64,000 nucleotides of DNA, taken from contig NZ_JAHWFK010000001.1 in NCBI RefSeq assembly GCF_019710575.1, forward strand, positions 744,001 through 808,000. The letters are read 5' to 3'. Below are positions 8,835 to 16,822 of the stretch, piece by piece. The number at the start of each line of letters is the position of its first letter. Position 1 is the first letter of the stretch. The translations under genes were made by a program, and so were the position numbers. The DNA comes from Paractinoplanes polyasparticus (lineage in GTDB: Bacteria > Actinomycetota > Actinomycetes > Mycobacteriales > Micromonosporaceae). Below the pieces are notes generated by a model. The model was not told the origin of the DNA and did not search any database. It worked only from the letters and a program-made list of their open reading frames with translations.

Positions 8835-9049
8835 CGGGTGGTGTCCATTCCGGTCAGTAGGGGCCTGGCCAGCCAGGCCGCCGTCACGGCGGCGCCGACC
8901 AGGGCGGTCAGGAGCAACATCCACGCGAGCTGGCTTTCCGGGCTGCTGCTGATAGCCCCGTAGGCGGTGATCCCGAGGCCGACGACAGCGGTCAGGTAGC
9001 GGGCGAGGGCCTGGCTCTTGGTGAGCGGGCGGCGGTCGGGCGTGGTCAT
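8831..9049 (-). CDS. Small two-helix membrane protein
   Basis: A protein of 72 residues with two hydrophobic helices (about 16-34 and 40-62). Its opening residues MTTPDRRP resemble those of the next gene (MTTLDHRP), which suggests a local duplication of these membrane proteins. Confidence 0.65.
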   Translation of the reverse strand: MTTPDRRPLTKSQALARYLTAVVGLGITAYGAISSSPESQLAWMLLLTALVGAAVTAAWLARPLLTGMDTTR

Positions 9050-9270
9050 GAGGCGCGCTCCTTGTCGTTGCTGAGGTGCTCGAGTTTGTGGAGAAGGTTC
9101 AGCAGCAGGACCACCAAGACCAGGGCGCCAATTGGGGCCATCAGGAACCAGCTGAACTCCGGCCCACCGTTGAAGCGCCACTCGTAGAGATGGGCAGCTA
9201 GTCCGATAACACCGATCGCGAGGAGTGCTGCGATCCGGATATGACCGCCGCGCCAGGCGTGCTTGTTCAT
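9046..9270 (-). CDS. Small two-helix membrane protein
   Basis: A protein of 74 residues with hydrophobic helices at about 11-27 and 40-60 and a charged C terminus. It overlaps both neighbours by 4 bases, so it belongs to the transfer operon. No family is recognised. Confidence 0.7.
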   Translation of the reverse strand: MNKHAWRGGHIRIAALLAIGVIGLAAHLYEWRFNGGPEFSWFLMAPIGALVLVVLLLNLLHKLEHLSNDKERAS

Positions 9271-10427
9271 CGGTTCTCCTCCGAGATTGGGTGGGCACTG
9301 ATGCCTGCCAGTGCGAGGGTCTTGGCGCCGTTGGTGGGCAGGTCATTGAGAGGGCTTAGGGCGCGCTCCTCGTCGGCGTCAGCGTTCGCAGAGTCGACTG
9401 CCGCGGCCCGGATCTGGGGCATGTACCGGTTCGCCGTGCCGACGCTCACCTTGGCGAGTTTCGCCAGCTCAGCGTTCGTCTTCGCAGGGTTGCGTGAGTA
9501 CGCCTTTGCGAGTGCCCGCATGCTCGGGTTGGGGTCCTCGCTGAGCGGGTGGGTGGGTCGCTTCGCAGCCGGGTCGGGCTTCGCTGCGGGCTGCTCAATA
9601 GGCTTCTCGATCGGCTTCGCAGCGGGCTGCGCAGGAGGGCTCGCGGGGGACTTCTCGTCGTGCGAGCCGATGGGCTGCTCAACCTGAGCAGGTGCCTGCT
9701 TCGCGGGCTGGGTGCCGTTGAGCGAACCCGGGTGCGAGCCGTTGACCTTCGCGGGTGAGAGTGCGGGTGCGACGGTCATGGGGCTGAGGGTGCGAGCGAC
9801 CTGAGTGGCCGGCTGCGGCTGCGGGTGGGTACCGCCGTGGATCACGGTGGGTGCGAACTGGGCCAGCCCGCTCTTCGCTGCCTGAGTGTCGGCGGCCTTC
9901 TTCTCGCCGCGGTTGGCGACGGCCATGACCAGCTCGATGAGCAGGTGCAGGGATAGGGCCAGGTTGATGGCGGGGATCGCTGAGACGGCCATCGCCCATT
10001 CGCTGGGTAGGGGCTTCTCGCCGCCACCTTGGTAGGCGTGCAGGGCGTTGCAGCCGACGCTGATGAGCACGTTGGCGAGCACGACCACCCATGGGTACCA
10101 GGGGGTGCGGCCGAGTTTCTGCATGACGATGGCGGTCACGGAGGCGACGGCCATGGCGCCGTCGATGGTGACGGGCAGCATCCAGTCGAGGTCGGCGTTG
10201 ATGTGCGCGGCCCGGGCGATGGTGCGGATGGCGTCGAAGGACAGTGCGAAGCCGCCACTGGTGACGGCGACGATGCCGAGGCTGGCGATGGTGCCGGCGA
10301 CGATGCCGAGGGTGATCTGCACCCACGGCTTCTGGCCTGGTTGGTTGGCGGTCCGCGCCCGTGCGGGAGCGCACCCAGAGCCTGTCGGCTGGGGTGTGTC
10401 GGGCAGGGCGTAGATCGTCTCGGGCAT
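9267..10427 (-). CDS. DUF2637 membrane protein with C-terminal HTH
   Basis: A protein of 386 residues. The first half has four or five membrane helices (about 35-180) of the DUF2637 type, a family found next to FtsK-like transfer genes in actinomycete plasmids. A Pro/Ala/Gln-rich linker follows (about 195-300), and the end has a helix-turn-helix-like stretch (KLAKVSVGTANRY). It may link membrane and DNA at the transfer site. It is the first gene of the leftward operon; its start lies 19 bases from the operator at 10446-10473, so it is probably repressed together with the divergent XRE gene. Confidence 0.8.
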   Translation of the reverse strand: MPETIYALPDTPQPTGSGCAPARARTANQPGQKPWVQITLGIVAGTIASLGIVAVTSGGFALSFDAIRTIARAAHINADLDWMLPVTIDGAMAVASVTAIVMQKLGRTPWYPWVVVLANVLISVGCNALHAYQGGGEKPLPSEWAMAVSAIPAINLALSLHLLIELVMAVANRGEKKAADTQAAKSGLAQFAPTVIHGGTHPQPQPATQVARTLSPMTVAPALSPAKVNGSHPGSLNGTQPAKQAPAQVEQPIGSHDEKSPASPPAQPAAKPIEKPIEQPAAKPDPAAKRPTHPLSEDPNPSMRALAKAYSRNPAKTNAELAKLAKVSVGTANRYMPQIRAAAVDSANADADEERALSPLNDLPTNGAKTLALAGISAHPISEENR

Positions 10428-10445
10428 AACCTGAGTCTGCCACAA

Positions 10446-10473
10446 CTTGTAGCAACTTGCTAGTGACTTGTAG
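10446..10473. promoter_or_regulatory. Operator-like repeat in the divergent promoter region
   Basis: CTTGTAGCAACTTG, then 7 bases, then CTTGTAG: three CTTG cores spaced 10 and 11 bases, one helical turn apart. The same arrangement with identical conserved bases occurs inverted at 17239-17266. It lies between the DUF2637 gene and the XRE gene, so the XRE protein is the likely ligand. Confidence 0.7.
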
Positions 10474-10496
10474 GTCGAGCCGTGTAACCTCAGGTC

Positions 10497-10781
10497 ATGA
10501 CCGTTGCCATCACTGATCCCGCCGTACGGAACGGCGTTGATTCACTCGTCGACCGCCTGCGCGCCAACCGACTGCCCCCTCCGGCCGAGCGCCGATCGAT
10601 CCGAAGGCGCGCCGGCGCCAGCCTCGAGCAGGTTGCTGCAGCCATCGGCGTGCAGAAGATGACCGTGAGCCGGTGGGAGCGAGGTACGCGCGAGCCCTGG
10701 CCGAGGCACCTCGCGGCGTACATCTGCCTGCTCGAGGCTCTGGCCGCCGTCGCAGACGAAGTCGACAAGACCCAGAAATGA
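10497..10781 (+). CDS. XRE-family repressor
   Basis: A protein of 94 residues with a single helix-turn-helix of the XRE type at about 41-62 (SLEQVAAAIGVQKMTVSRWE) and no other domain. It diverges from the transfer operon across the operator-like repeat 10446-10473 and probably controls both directions. It resembles the small Kor-type repressors of actinomycete conjugative elements in position, not in family. Confidence 0.85.
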   Translation: MTVAITDPAVRNGVDSLVDRLRANRLPPPAERRSIRRRAGASLEQVAAAIGVQKMTVSRWERGTREPWPRHLAAYICLLEALAAVADEVDKTQK

Positions 10782-10854
10782 CGAAGGCCGCAGCGCTGTC
10801 CACGCCGCGGCCCATCCGTCCTGCCCACGTAAGTCACCTACGGGAGCGAACACC

Positions 10855-10929
10855 TTGACCGTAACCCAGGAGCGTCGCCCGCCGCAGCGCCTCCGCCTCG
10901 GTTCCCCGACCTGCGGCGGTGCGCTTTGA
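10855..10929 (+). CDS. Possible 24-residue leader peptide overlapping the rep start
   Basis: A TTG at 10855, 7 bases after GGGAG, opens a 24-residue frame. Its TGA overlaps the TTG start of the helicase gene (TTGA) at 10926-10929. The peptide is Arg- and Pro-rich. Its only likely role is translational coupling to, or control of, the rep gene, which lacks a good ribosome-binding site of its own. Confidence 0.35.
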   Translation: MTVTQERRPPQRLRLGSPTCGGAL

Positions 10930-12512
10930 CGCATGTAGAGCTGTCGCCGCTGGATGTGCGCGACGAGGCAACCGGAGTGACGTTGCGCGCAGCTGAGCGC
11001 TCGATCATCGGCTGGCTGCTGGATGGCGCCAATTCCACGGTTGCCGCAGCGATCGTGGACGGGCTATCGGCCTTTCACCTACTCGACGCCGCGCATGCAA
11101 CGATCTACAGCACGGTACTCAAGCACGTCGGGCAGCCTGACGTGCACCAACGGTGCTTGGCGGAGCTGGTCGAGCCGGATGTCCATCGACGCCTTCAGGC
11201 CTTACCCGGCGGGCTGTACGAGTACCTGAGCAACAGCATTCATCAGGCTGGCTACCTAGGCGCGGAGCAGATCACCGGCTACCGACGTCAAGTAATAGCC
11301 GCCTGGTCGACGCGGCGCGTAGCCGATGTCAACGTGCGAATCTCGACCGCGCTCGCGGCTGGAGACCTGAACGCTGTGCAGCGCCTGACGGTTGAGCTGC
11401 AGGAGAAAGTTGTCGCCGCAGTCGAGGGCCGCCCAGAGATCTCCAAGAAGCGCCTGCGGCTCACCCCCGCCAGTGCCTTCGGCGTCCGCGGCGTGAAGTG
11501 GGTGTGGGAGAACCGCATGCCTGTAGGCGCACTCACCCTCATTCCGGGTCGGGAAGGCGTCGGCAAGAGCACCTTTCTTGCTTGGATGGCTGCCGCTGTG
11601 ACCCGAGGTGAATTGCCCGGCATGCATTTCGGGACACCTAAGTCGGTGCTTTATTCGGCTTCTGAGGACTCGTGGGAGTACACGATCGCCCCGCGCATGC
11701 TTGCTGCCGGCGCCGACATGGACCGGGTCTTCCGCATCGACGCTGCCCTTGAGGATGACGGATACGGAGGTGTCCTTCTCCCTCGTGACTGCCGTGAACT
11801 CGTCCCCGCGGCCCGCGATGTTGACGCAGCCGTGCTGCTCTGTGACCCGATTATCTCGCTGGTCGACGAACGGCTGAACACCTTCAAGAGCAAGGAGCTG
11901 CGAAAAGCTCTCGAGCCACTCACGGCAGCAGCCGAGGAGGCAGCTCTCGCCGTCGGCGCCCTCGTCCACTTCAACAAGGGCCAATCGAACGACGTCGGGA
12001 CACTGATCTCCGGCGCCCGCGCGTGGGTGGAGGTTGCTCGGGCGGTGGTGGCGATCGGGCGCGACAAGGAAGCGGATGAGTACACCTGCGTGGTGTCGCA
12101 GACGAAGAACAATCTTGGCGTCGGTGACCTGCCGAACCTCACGTACACGATCGACTCGCACCAACTGCCCACCTCGGACGGCGAGATCACCAGCGTGGGG
12201 CGGTTGCGCTGGACAGGTGAGACGGACCGCGGCGTCGAGGATCTCCTCGCCGAGGCTGCTGCCGGCTCGACGGCGTCTGCAGGCAGGGTGGGGAAGCTCA
12301 TGCGCGAGCTGGTCGACTATGTGACGGCGGGCTGCCCAACGCCTCACCACTCGGTTTCCACGGCCGACCTGGTCGCCACGTTCGAGGGCGAGCACAAGGC
12401 CGATCTTGTACGCAAGACGTTGAGTCGCGCCGTTGACAAGGAGCTGCTGTGGTCGCCGAGCCGAGGCATGTACCGGCCGCTGGCGCACCGGCCGCAGGTG
12501 TCACAAAGCTAG
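10926..12512 (+). CDS. RepA-like replicative helicase (DnaB-N plus RecA fold)
   Basis: A protein of 528 residues. Residues 20-115 resemble the helical N-terminal domain of DnaB. A RecA-like AAA_25 ATPase follows, with Walker A GREGVGKS at 208-215, a Walker B ending LLCDP near 300, a His in ALVHFNKG as in RepA-type hexameric helicases, and a winged-helix-like tail (about 440-520). The predicted job is loading or unwinding at the element's origin. The start is a TTG at 10926; a GTG at 10956 is the alternative. An iteron-like array begins inside its last codons and continues downstream, the usual layout of a rep gene and its origin. Confidence 0.8.
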   Translation: MTHVELSPLDVRDEATGVTLRAAERSIIGWLLDGANSTVAAAIVDGLSAFHLLDAAHATIYSTVLKHVGQPDVHQRCLAELVEPDVHRRLQALPGGLYEYLSNSIHQAGYLGAEQITGYRRQVIAAWSTRRVADVNVRISTALAAGDLNAVQRLTVELQEKVVAAVEGRPEISKKRLRLTPASAFGVRGVKWVWENRMPVGALTLIPGREGVGKSTFLAWMAAAVTRGELPGMHFGTPKSVLYSASEDSWEYTIAPRMLAAGADMDRVFRIDAALEDDGYGGVLLPRDCRELVPAARDVDAAVLLCDPIISLVDERLNTFKSKELRKALEPLTAAAEEAALAVGALVHFNKGQSNDVGTLISGARAWVEVARAVVAIGRDKEADEYTCVVSQTKNNLGVGDLPNLTYTIDSHQLPTSDGEITSVGRLRWTGETDRGVEDLLAEAAAGSTASAGRVGKLMRELVDYVTAGCPTPHHSVSTADLVATFEGEHKADLVRKTLSRAVDKELLWSPSRGMYRPLAHRPQVSQS

Positions 12513-12738
12513 ATCATGTGACAGTTTCGGAGGACAGGCGTCACGAATGCATTCTGGGGTTTGTGACAGTGACTCTTATATCCTTTGAGGTGTCACAAGT
12601 GTCACTTATGCAGGTCAGAGGCTATATGGAGGTGTCACAAGATTCGGCTAAGTGTCACAAGTTCAGCTAGATCAAATGACCGTAGGGACAAAGTGACAGT
12701 TGTGACAGGGGGATACGCGCGCGAGGCGACCTGTCACT
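12498..12738. repeat. TGTCAC iteron-like array, candidate origin 1
   Basis: At least nine copies of TGTCAC/GTGACA in both orientations: 12499, 12519, 12562, 12592, 12600, 12634, 12654, 12693, 12703 and 12732 (approximate core positions), several extended to GTGTCACAAG (12590, 12632, 12652). Short AT-rich stretches (12574-12586, 12621-12627) lie between them. The array starts within the end of the helicase gene and fills the 264-base gap to the next gene. It fits a replication origin with iterons; a multi-site operator is the alternative. Confidence 0.75.
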
Positions 12739-12776
12739 AACGTTCCACGTCGACTCAGCCAAACCCAGGAGGATCA

Positions 12777-13370
12777 ATGACGAACGAAGCCATCCACCAC
12801 GTGATCGCCATCAAACTGAAGCCTGAGCTATGGGAGAAGCGGCAAGAGTGGCTCAACCAGGCCGAGAAGCGCCGGAAACGCGATCAATCTCAGGCGATGA
12901 GACGTCAAGCCTTCTTTGCGGACATCGACAACACCGTGGTTGTCCCTGCCACCAACCTCTGGGTCGTGCAGGGAGCCGTCGAGTACGGCGAGTTCACCTT
13001 CGAAGAGGAGCAGGACGACTACCCCGACGAGGCCATCCGGCGCCAGAATCAGCCAGTCCCCGTCATCGCATGGAGGGTGTCACGGTTCCAGGTAGACGAC
13101 TTCGATGCCGGTTCCGAGCCGGAGATGGTGATCTTCGACGGGGAGTATCCGCGAACCATCACCGACATGGCATTCGGCAACACCCCCGAGGAGGCCGTGG
13201 CGCAGGCTCGCAGGCTGCTAGTGGCCGATCGAGAGGAGCGGAGGGAGCAGGGCTTGAGATGCGCTGCTGCCCACCACCGCAAGGCGTCGATCTACCAGGA
13301 AGGTTCAGCAACGTGTGATTGCAGGACTCGACATGTTGAGTTCATCCAGGCGAGCAGCAACGATGACTGA
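12777..13370 (+). CDS. Hypothetical protein downstream of the origin
   Basis: A protein of 197 residues starting after a strong AGGAGG. The N-terminal 45 residues are basic and helical, the middle is acidic and the last 30 residues contain Cys and His. It follows the iteron array directly and may belong to the replication module. No family is recognised. Confidence 0.7.
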   Translation: MTNEAIHHVIAIKLKPELWEKRQEWLNQAEKRRKRDQSQAMRRQAFFADIDNTVVVPATNLWVVQGAVEYGEFTFEEEQDDYPDEAIRRQNQPVPVIAWRVSRFQVDDFDAGSEPEMVIFDGEYPRTITDMAFGNTPEEAVAQARRLLVADREERREQGLRCAAAHHRKASIYQEGSATCDCRTRHVEFIQASSNDD

Positions 13371-13416
13371 TCGTGTGCACGTCGAAAACGTCGTACCCGC
13401 GGGTTACTCTGCGACC

Positions 13417-13983
13417 ATGACCGTTTCCGCGCACGACGTTGCTGCTGTCCTGCGTGAACGCCTGCCAGGGCTCACGGGGCTGAAGCTGCACAAGCTGCTC
13501 TACTACACCCAAGCCCACCACTTGGCCGCAGCCGGCGAACCCCTGTTCGCCGAGTCTGTGCTGGCCTGGGACAAGGGTCCGGTCGTCGGTGCCCTCTGGA
13601 CTGCCGAGAAGAACGGCGACGCCCCACCTCCGCGGCGCCCGCTCGCCGGCGGGCAGCTCAACATCGTTGACTACGTCGTCAGCCGCTATGGCGAACTGAC
13701 CGGCCCAGACCTAATGCACCTGACCCACGGCGAAACGCCATGGAAGACCGCCAACGCCACCCGGGACCCGGGCGGAAGCGTCCGAATCCGAAACGAGTGG
13801 ATGCGTGACTACTTCCGCGACGAGCCCCACGATGAGGGCGAAGTGTGGTTCACCCGCGAGAAGGTCGCCGAGTTGACCGCCGGCGCCGAAGAGCGACTTC
13901 GAGCCGCAGGACCGCCAGATCCGGCCAGCAATGACCGGCTATGGGCGTTCTTCGATGAGCAACTCGGCGGCTCGCGTGCCTGA
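13417..13983 (+). CDS. Panacea (DUF4065) domain protein, antitoxin candidate
   Basis: A protein of 188 residues. The N-terminal 110 residues show the Panacea signature: LKLHKLLYYTQAHHLA, then GEPLF, then AWDKGPVV. Panacea domains act as broad antitoxin scaffolds (PanA) and are common on phages. The C-terminal part (about 120-188) is charged and may be the toxin-specific portion. The next gene overlaps its end, the usual layout of a toxin-antitoxin pair. ATG at 13417 is chosen as the start of conserved sequence. Confidence 0.85.
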   Translation: MTVSAHDVAAVLRERLPGLTGLKLHKLLYYTQAHHLAAAGEPLFAESVLAWDKGPVVGALWTAEKNGDAPPPRRPLAGGQLNIVDYVVSRYGELTGPDLMHLTHGETPWKTANATRDPGGSVRIRNEWMRDYFRDEPHDEGEVWFTREKVAELTAGAEERLRAAGPPDPASNDRLWAFFDEQLGGSRA

Positions 13984-14281
13984 CGGCGAAAGAGCGTGGC
14001 TGGCGCTGGCGTTCGAAGATCCAGTGAAACGCTGGGTTCGCGAGTACCAGCCCAGCTTGCCCGCCCTTCGCGCCGTCCGGGACTGGATCCGCTCGCGCGA
14101 GGTCGACCCGTTTGCCGGCGTCCGGCTGGAATACACACTGAGTGACCGAAGCTATTTCTTCGGCGCAATCCCCGGAACGATGACTGCTGACGGCCGAGTT
14201 GTGACGTGTTCCTACTGGGTGTTTCCCGCCGACGGGACGGTCCGCTGCGACATGCTGTCCACGGCTTCCTGGCCTGTCTAA
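13955..14281 (+). CDS. Candidate toxin paired with the Panacea protein
   Basis: A protein of 108 residues from ATG 13955; a GTG at 13976 would give 101 residues and a shorter overlap. It overlaps the Panacea gene by up to 29 bases. The N-terminal half is helical with W residues; the C-terminal half looks beta-rich and ends in aromatic and Cys residues. I do not recognise a known toxin fold. The toxin role rests only on the pairing. Confidence 0.6.
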   Translation: MSNSAARVPDGERAWLALAFEDPVKRWVREYQPSLPALRAVRDWIRSREVDPFAGVRLEYTLSDRSYFFGAIPGTMTADGRVVTCSYWVFPADGTVRCDMLSTASWPV

Positions 14282-14383
14282 TTCATTCACGTTCCGCCTG
14301 TCGATGGTTGGCAGATCAAGGACAGGGGTGAACCTCTCGATTGGTTACCGTCTGGTTACCGGTCTAGCGAGAGGCTTCCGTCG
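14282..14383 (+). promoter_or_regulatory. Promoter region with two GGTTACC repeats
   Basis: GGTTACC occurs at 14343-14349 and 14354-14360, 11 bases apart, just upstream of the Cys-rich gene. The same heptamer is the core of the palindromes at 47038 and 47116, so a shared regulator is possible. No clear -10/-35 pair is assigned. Confidence 0.4.
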
Positions 14384-14692
14384 ATGGCTCACTGCGGTTA
14401 CTGCTGCCTGCGCGTACGGCTCACCAAAGTGAAGACCCTCCCGGGGCACTACAGCTCCGACCGCGCAGGCTGGTCCGGCACCGGCGAACAGCTGCGATGC
14501 GATGGCTCAGGGACAACGAAATTTACCAGCGACAGCGACATGGGCCGCAGGTGTCAACGTCCCCACGCTGGACAGCTGTGCCCCGACTGCTCGCGAGTGC
14601 TCACGTTGAACCGCAATGGCCGGCTACCGGCGCACAAGACTCCCGATGGTGGAGCCTGCAGGCTGGCTGAGGCGAACAGGCGACATCGCTAG
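14384..14692 (+). CDS. Zinc-ribbon-like Cys-rich protein
   Basis: A basic protein of 102 residues with CxxCC near residues 4-8, a single Cys in the middle, then CQRPH and CxxC near 60-70, a pattern that could bind zinc. No enzyme motif is seen. It is preceded by the GGTTACC repeats. Confidence 0.6.
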   Translation: MAHCGYCCLRVRLTKVKTLPGHYSSDRAGWSGTGEQLRCDGSGTTKFTSDSDMGRRCQRPHAGQLCPDCSRVLTLNRNGRLPAHKTPDGGACRLAEANRRHR

Positions 14693-14763
14693 AGATAGCC
14701 GATCGTCCACGTCTGCCGCTCCGATCGGGCCACTCCCCTGAGCCGCTGGCTGCCGTTGGGCAG

Positions 14764-14810
14764 GTGCGGCTGGGTTTCGTGGACTGGGGCTCAGCCGCAC
14801 ACCAGTCCAC
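14764..14810 (+). promoter_or_regulatory. Two mutually exclusive hairpins in the lipoprotein leader
   Basis: GTGCGGCTG (14764-14772) pairs perfectly with CAGCCGCAC (14792-14800), and GTGGACTGG (14779-14787) pairs perfectly with CCAGTCCAC (14802-14810). The stems interleave and the one-base link is too short for a full pseudoknot, so only one can form at a time. They end 29 bases before the ATG at 14839. This is the architecture of an RNA switch or attenuator, but the ligand is unknown. Confidence 0.5.
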
Positions 14811-14838
14811 TGCCCCGGTCCGCAGGAGTGACCCCTCC

Positions 14839-15384
14839 ATGCGCAACAAATTGACCATTGCAGGCTTGAGCCTGCTCGCCGCCATAGCCTTGGCCTGCGG
14901 GTCCGGACCCTCCGTCGACGAGGCGGGCGGTACCGCTGACGCGGCCGGCGCAAAGAAGCCTGCCGAGCCCAAGACGGTGCAGCTGGGCCAGAAACTCGCC
15001 GTGAACTCGGCAGGCGTGAAGGCCACATACGCCGTGTCGAAGGCGGAGATCCGCACGAAGGACCAGTACGGCATCACCCCGCAGAACGGCGCCTGGCTCC
15101 TCGTCTTCCTGCGCGTGGACGTGTCCGAGGGTGAGGCATTCACCTGTGCCTGCGACCTGCAGCTGGTGCAGAAGGACGGCAAGGTCCACGAGTGGGGAAC
15201 CGGCGGCCTGCAGAACCGACCCGATTTCAACGCCACCCAGGTCAAAACGGGCCAGCACGCCGACGGCTACGTCGTGTTCGATGTGCCGAAGGCGGCCATT
15301 GCCGGGTCGAAGGTGCAACTGAAGGTGCCGAACCTCTTCGGCGACTCCGCCTACGGCTACTGGGCCGTCAAGGTCAGACCTTGA
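14839..15384 (+). CDS. Secreted lipoprotein, DUF4352-like
   Basis: A protein of 181 residues with a lipoprotein signal peptide (basic start, hydrophobic core, lipobox LACG at about 17-20), a short low-complexity linker and a beta-sandwich-like domain (about 48-181) resembling DUF4352 immunoglobulin-like extracellular domains. A GGAG lies 10-13 bases before the ATG at 14839. It would sit on the outer face of the membrane. Such lipoproteins on mobile elements may act in surface or superinfection exclusion; that is inference. Confidence 0.75.
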   Translation: MRNKLTIAGLSLLAAIALACGSGPSVDEAGGTADAAGAKKPAEPKTVQLGQKLAVNSAGVKATYAVSKAEIRTKDQYGITPQNGAWLLVFLRVDVSEGEAFTCACDLQLVQKDGKVHEWGTGGLQNRPDFNATQVKTGQHADGYVVFDVPKAAIAGSKVQLKVPNLFGDSAYGYWAVKVRP

Positions 15385-15390
15385 AAGAAG

Positions 15391-15426
15391 AAAGGCCCGC
15401 ACCTCAGCGCTGAGGTGCGGGCCTTT
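15391..15426. terminator. Bidirectional terminator
   Basis: A perfect 36-base palindrome starting with AAAGGCCCGC and ending with GCGGGCCTTT, placed between the convergent lipoprotein and XRE-DUF5753 genes. A and T runs at the two ends allow it to work in both directions. Confidence 0.9.
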
Positions 15427-15438
15427 CTGTCGTCCGAG

Positions 15439-16293
15439 CTACTGCGGGAGGTCGGCTATCGCCTTCCTGATCACCTCGCGCACAGCGTCGCCCTTGACGG
15501 ACTCCGACCACATCCGTTTGAAGACCGTAGCGAACCGTTGCGCCTGCGCACCGTGGTACGGGTTGTCGATGACGAACCCTTCCGCAATGGCCATGTCGTC
15601 ATAGAGGACGAAGCTGCTCTGCGGCGCGGTGTGCAGGCGGCGACCCTGCGGCAGGATTCCGATCTGCACGTTAGGCAGGTCCAGGAAGTCTTCCAGCCGG
15701 ACCAGCTGAGCCCGCATCACCTTCGAGTCGACAATGAGGGTGCGGAGAACCGACTCAGTAAGGATGAAGTCGAACTCCTTGCTCGAGTCGTAGAGAAACT
15801 CCCGCCGCGCCATGCGCGCCTCCACATCGGCTTCGATGTCGATCGGCGTTTCCGGGTCGAGCTCGTTGAGGTCGGCGAAGATCTGCCTGGCGTAGTCCGC
15901 GGTCTGCAAGATGCCGGGGATCCACGCCGTCTGGAACGCGCGAAACCTCATCAGCGTCCGATACAACTCGTTGTACTGGACCTGCACCGACCGCCGGCCG
16001 TGGCGCATGCGTTCCCGCCAAGACTTCTCGTTGGCCTTGAAGCGGGCGAGCAGGTCCAGCGTTTCGTCGCGGTCCTCGTCGCTCATGCCGGTCGCCTTCG
16101 CCCAGGCGCGCACGTCGGCCTCGGACACGGCGGTACGGGCGCCGCTTTCGGTCTTGGACAGCTTCGCCGGATCCCACTTCAGCTTGGCCGCCAGTTCTTT
16201 CTGCTGCAGGCCGGATGCTTCGCGGGCTTCGCGGAGACGGTCGGCAACCCGGAACGGTTTGGGCTGCGACTCGTCGGCGCGGTAGTCGGTCAT
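15439..16293 (-). CDS. XRE regulator with DUF5753 sensor domain
   Basis: A protein of 284 residues: helix-turn-helix at about 18-75 (LQQKELAAKLKWDPAKLSKTE) and a DUF5753 domain from about 100 to the end (the AWIPGILQTADYAR motif is typical). Such proteins pair with small DUF397/DUF6879-type partners in WhiJ-like regulatory loci of actinomycetes. It is translated with the DUF6879 gene (4-base overlap). The candidate binding sites are the CTTGTCG/CTTGTAG repeats at 17127-17266. Confidence 0.9.
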   Translation of the reverse strand: MTDYRADESQPKPFRVADRLREAREASGLQQKELAAKLKWDPAKLSKTESGARTAVSEADVRAWAKATGMSDEDRDETLDLLARFKANEKSWRERMRHGRRSVQVQYNELYRTLMRFRAFQTAWIPGILQTADYARQIFADLNELDPETPIDIEADVEARMARREFLYDSSKEFDFILTESVLRTLIVDSKVMRAQLVRLEDFLDLPNVQIGILPQGRRLHTAPQSSFVLYDDMAIAEGFVIDNPYHGAQAQRFATVFKRMWSESVKGDAVREVIRKAIADLPQ

Positions 16294-16820
16294 CGGTTCT
16301 CTCCTCGCGTCGTGTGGACTGCGAGGTCCCACATGGCGCGAGCCCTCTTGAGCTCTGGTTCATCGGTGATGAGTTCTGTGTGGATGCGCCGGCCCTCCGG
16401 GTTGTGTGTGAGCACCATGAGCCGGTTGTTGTCGAAGAACCACCAGTCGCGCAGGGCGACACCGGCGAGGATGCCGGCTTGAGTGGCTTGATCAACGGTG
16501 AGGTAGTGGATGGCTTCACCGGCGGTGATGTTGAAGTCGCCGCGGTAGCGCATCCAGCGCTGGTAGTCGGTGGGCGGGTCCTCGTGCACGCGGACCCGAG
16601 CCATGCGTTTGCCTGCGGCGGTGTGGGCTTTGACCATGTCGAGCCACGCCCGATCTTCGTCCACGTCGTAGGGCGAGATCGGGCGTCCCTCGAGGAACCG
16701 TTGGAACGATTCCTGCTCACCGTCGACGGTGTAGAACGACTGCAGCTCGAAGCGGTACGCGGTGCTGGTGTAGTCGCGGAGCTGTTGCGCGAACTCGTCG
16801 TTGGTGAGCGTGCGTCGCAT
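16290..16820 (-). CDS. DUF6879-family protein
   Basis: A protein of 176 residues with the DUF6879 pattern: a YRFELQSFY segment near 24, a middle region on V/R-rich strands (MARVRVHEDPPTDY), and a WFFDNNRLMVL segment near 138. In actinomycetes the family is almost always next to an XRE-DUF5753 gene, as here, and is thought to modulate it. It lies between that gene and the 74-residue gene in one leftward operon. Confidence 0.85.
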   Translation of the reverse strand: MRRTLTNDEFAQQLRDYTSTAYRFELQSFYTVDGEQESFQRFLEGRPISPYDVDEDRAWLDMVKAHTAAGKRMARVRVHEDPPTDYQRWMRYRGDFNITAGEAIHYLTVDQATQAGILAGVALRDWWFFDNNRLMVLTHNPEGRRIHTELITDEPELKRARAMWDLAVHTTRGENR

Positions 16821-16822
16821 GG

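Noticed and set aside
14764..14810. An H-type pseudoknot
   Set aside because: The linker crossing a 9-bp stem would be a single base, which is sterically impossible, so the stems are described as alternatives.
15415..16482. A long plus-strand frame opposite the XRE-DUF5753 gene
   Set aside because: The minus-strand protein has recognised domains; the plus frame has none and crosses gene boundaries.
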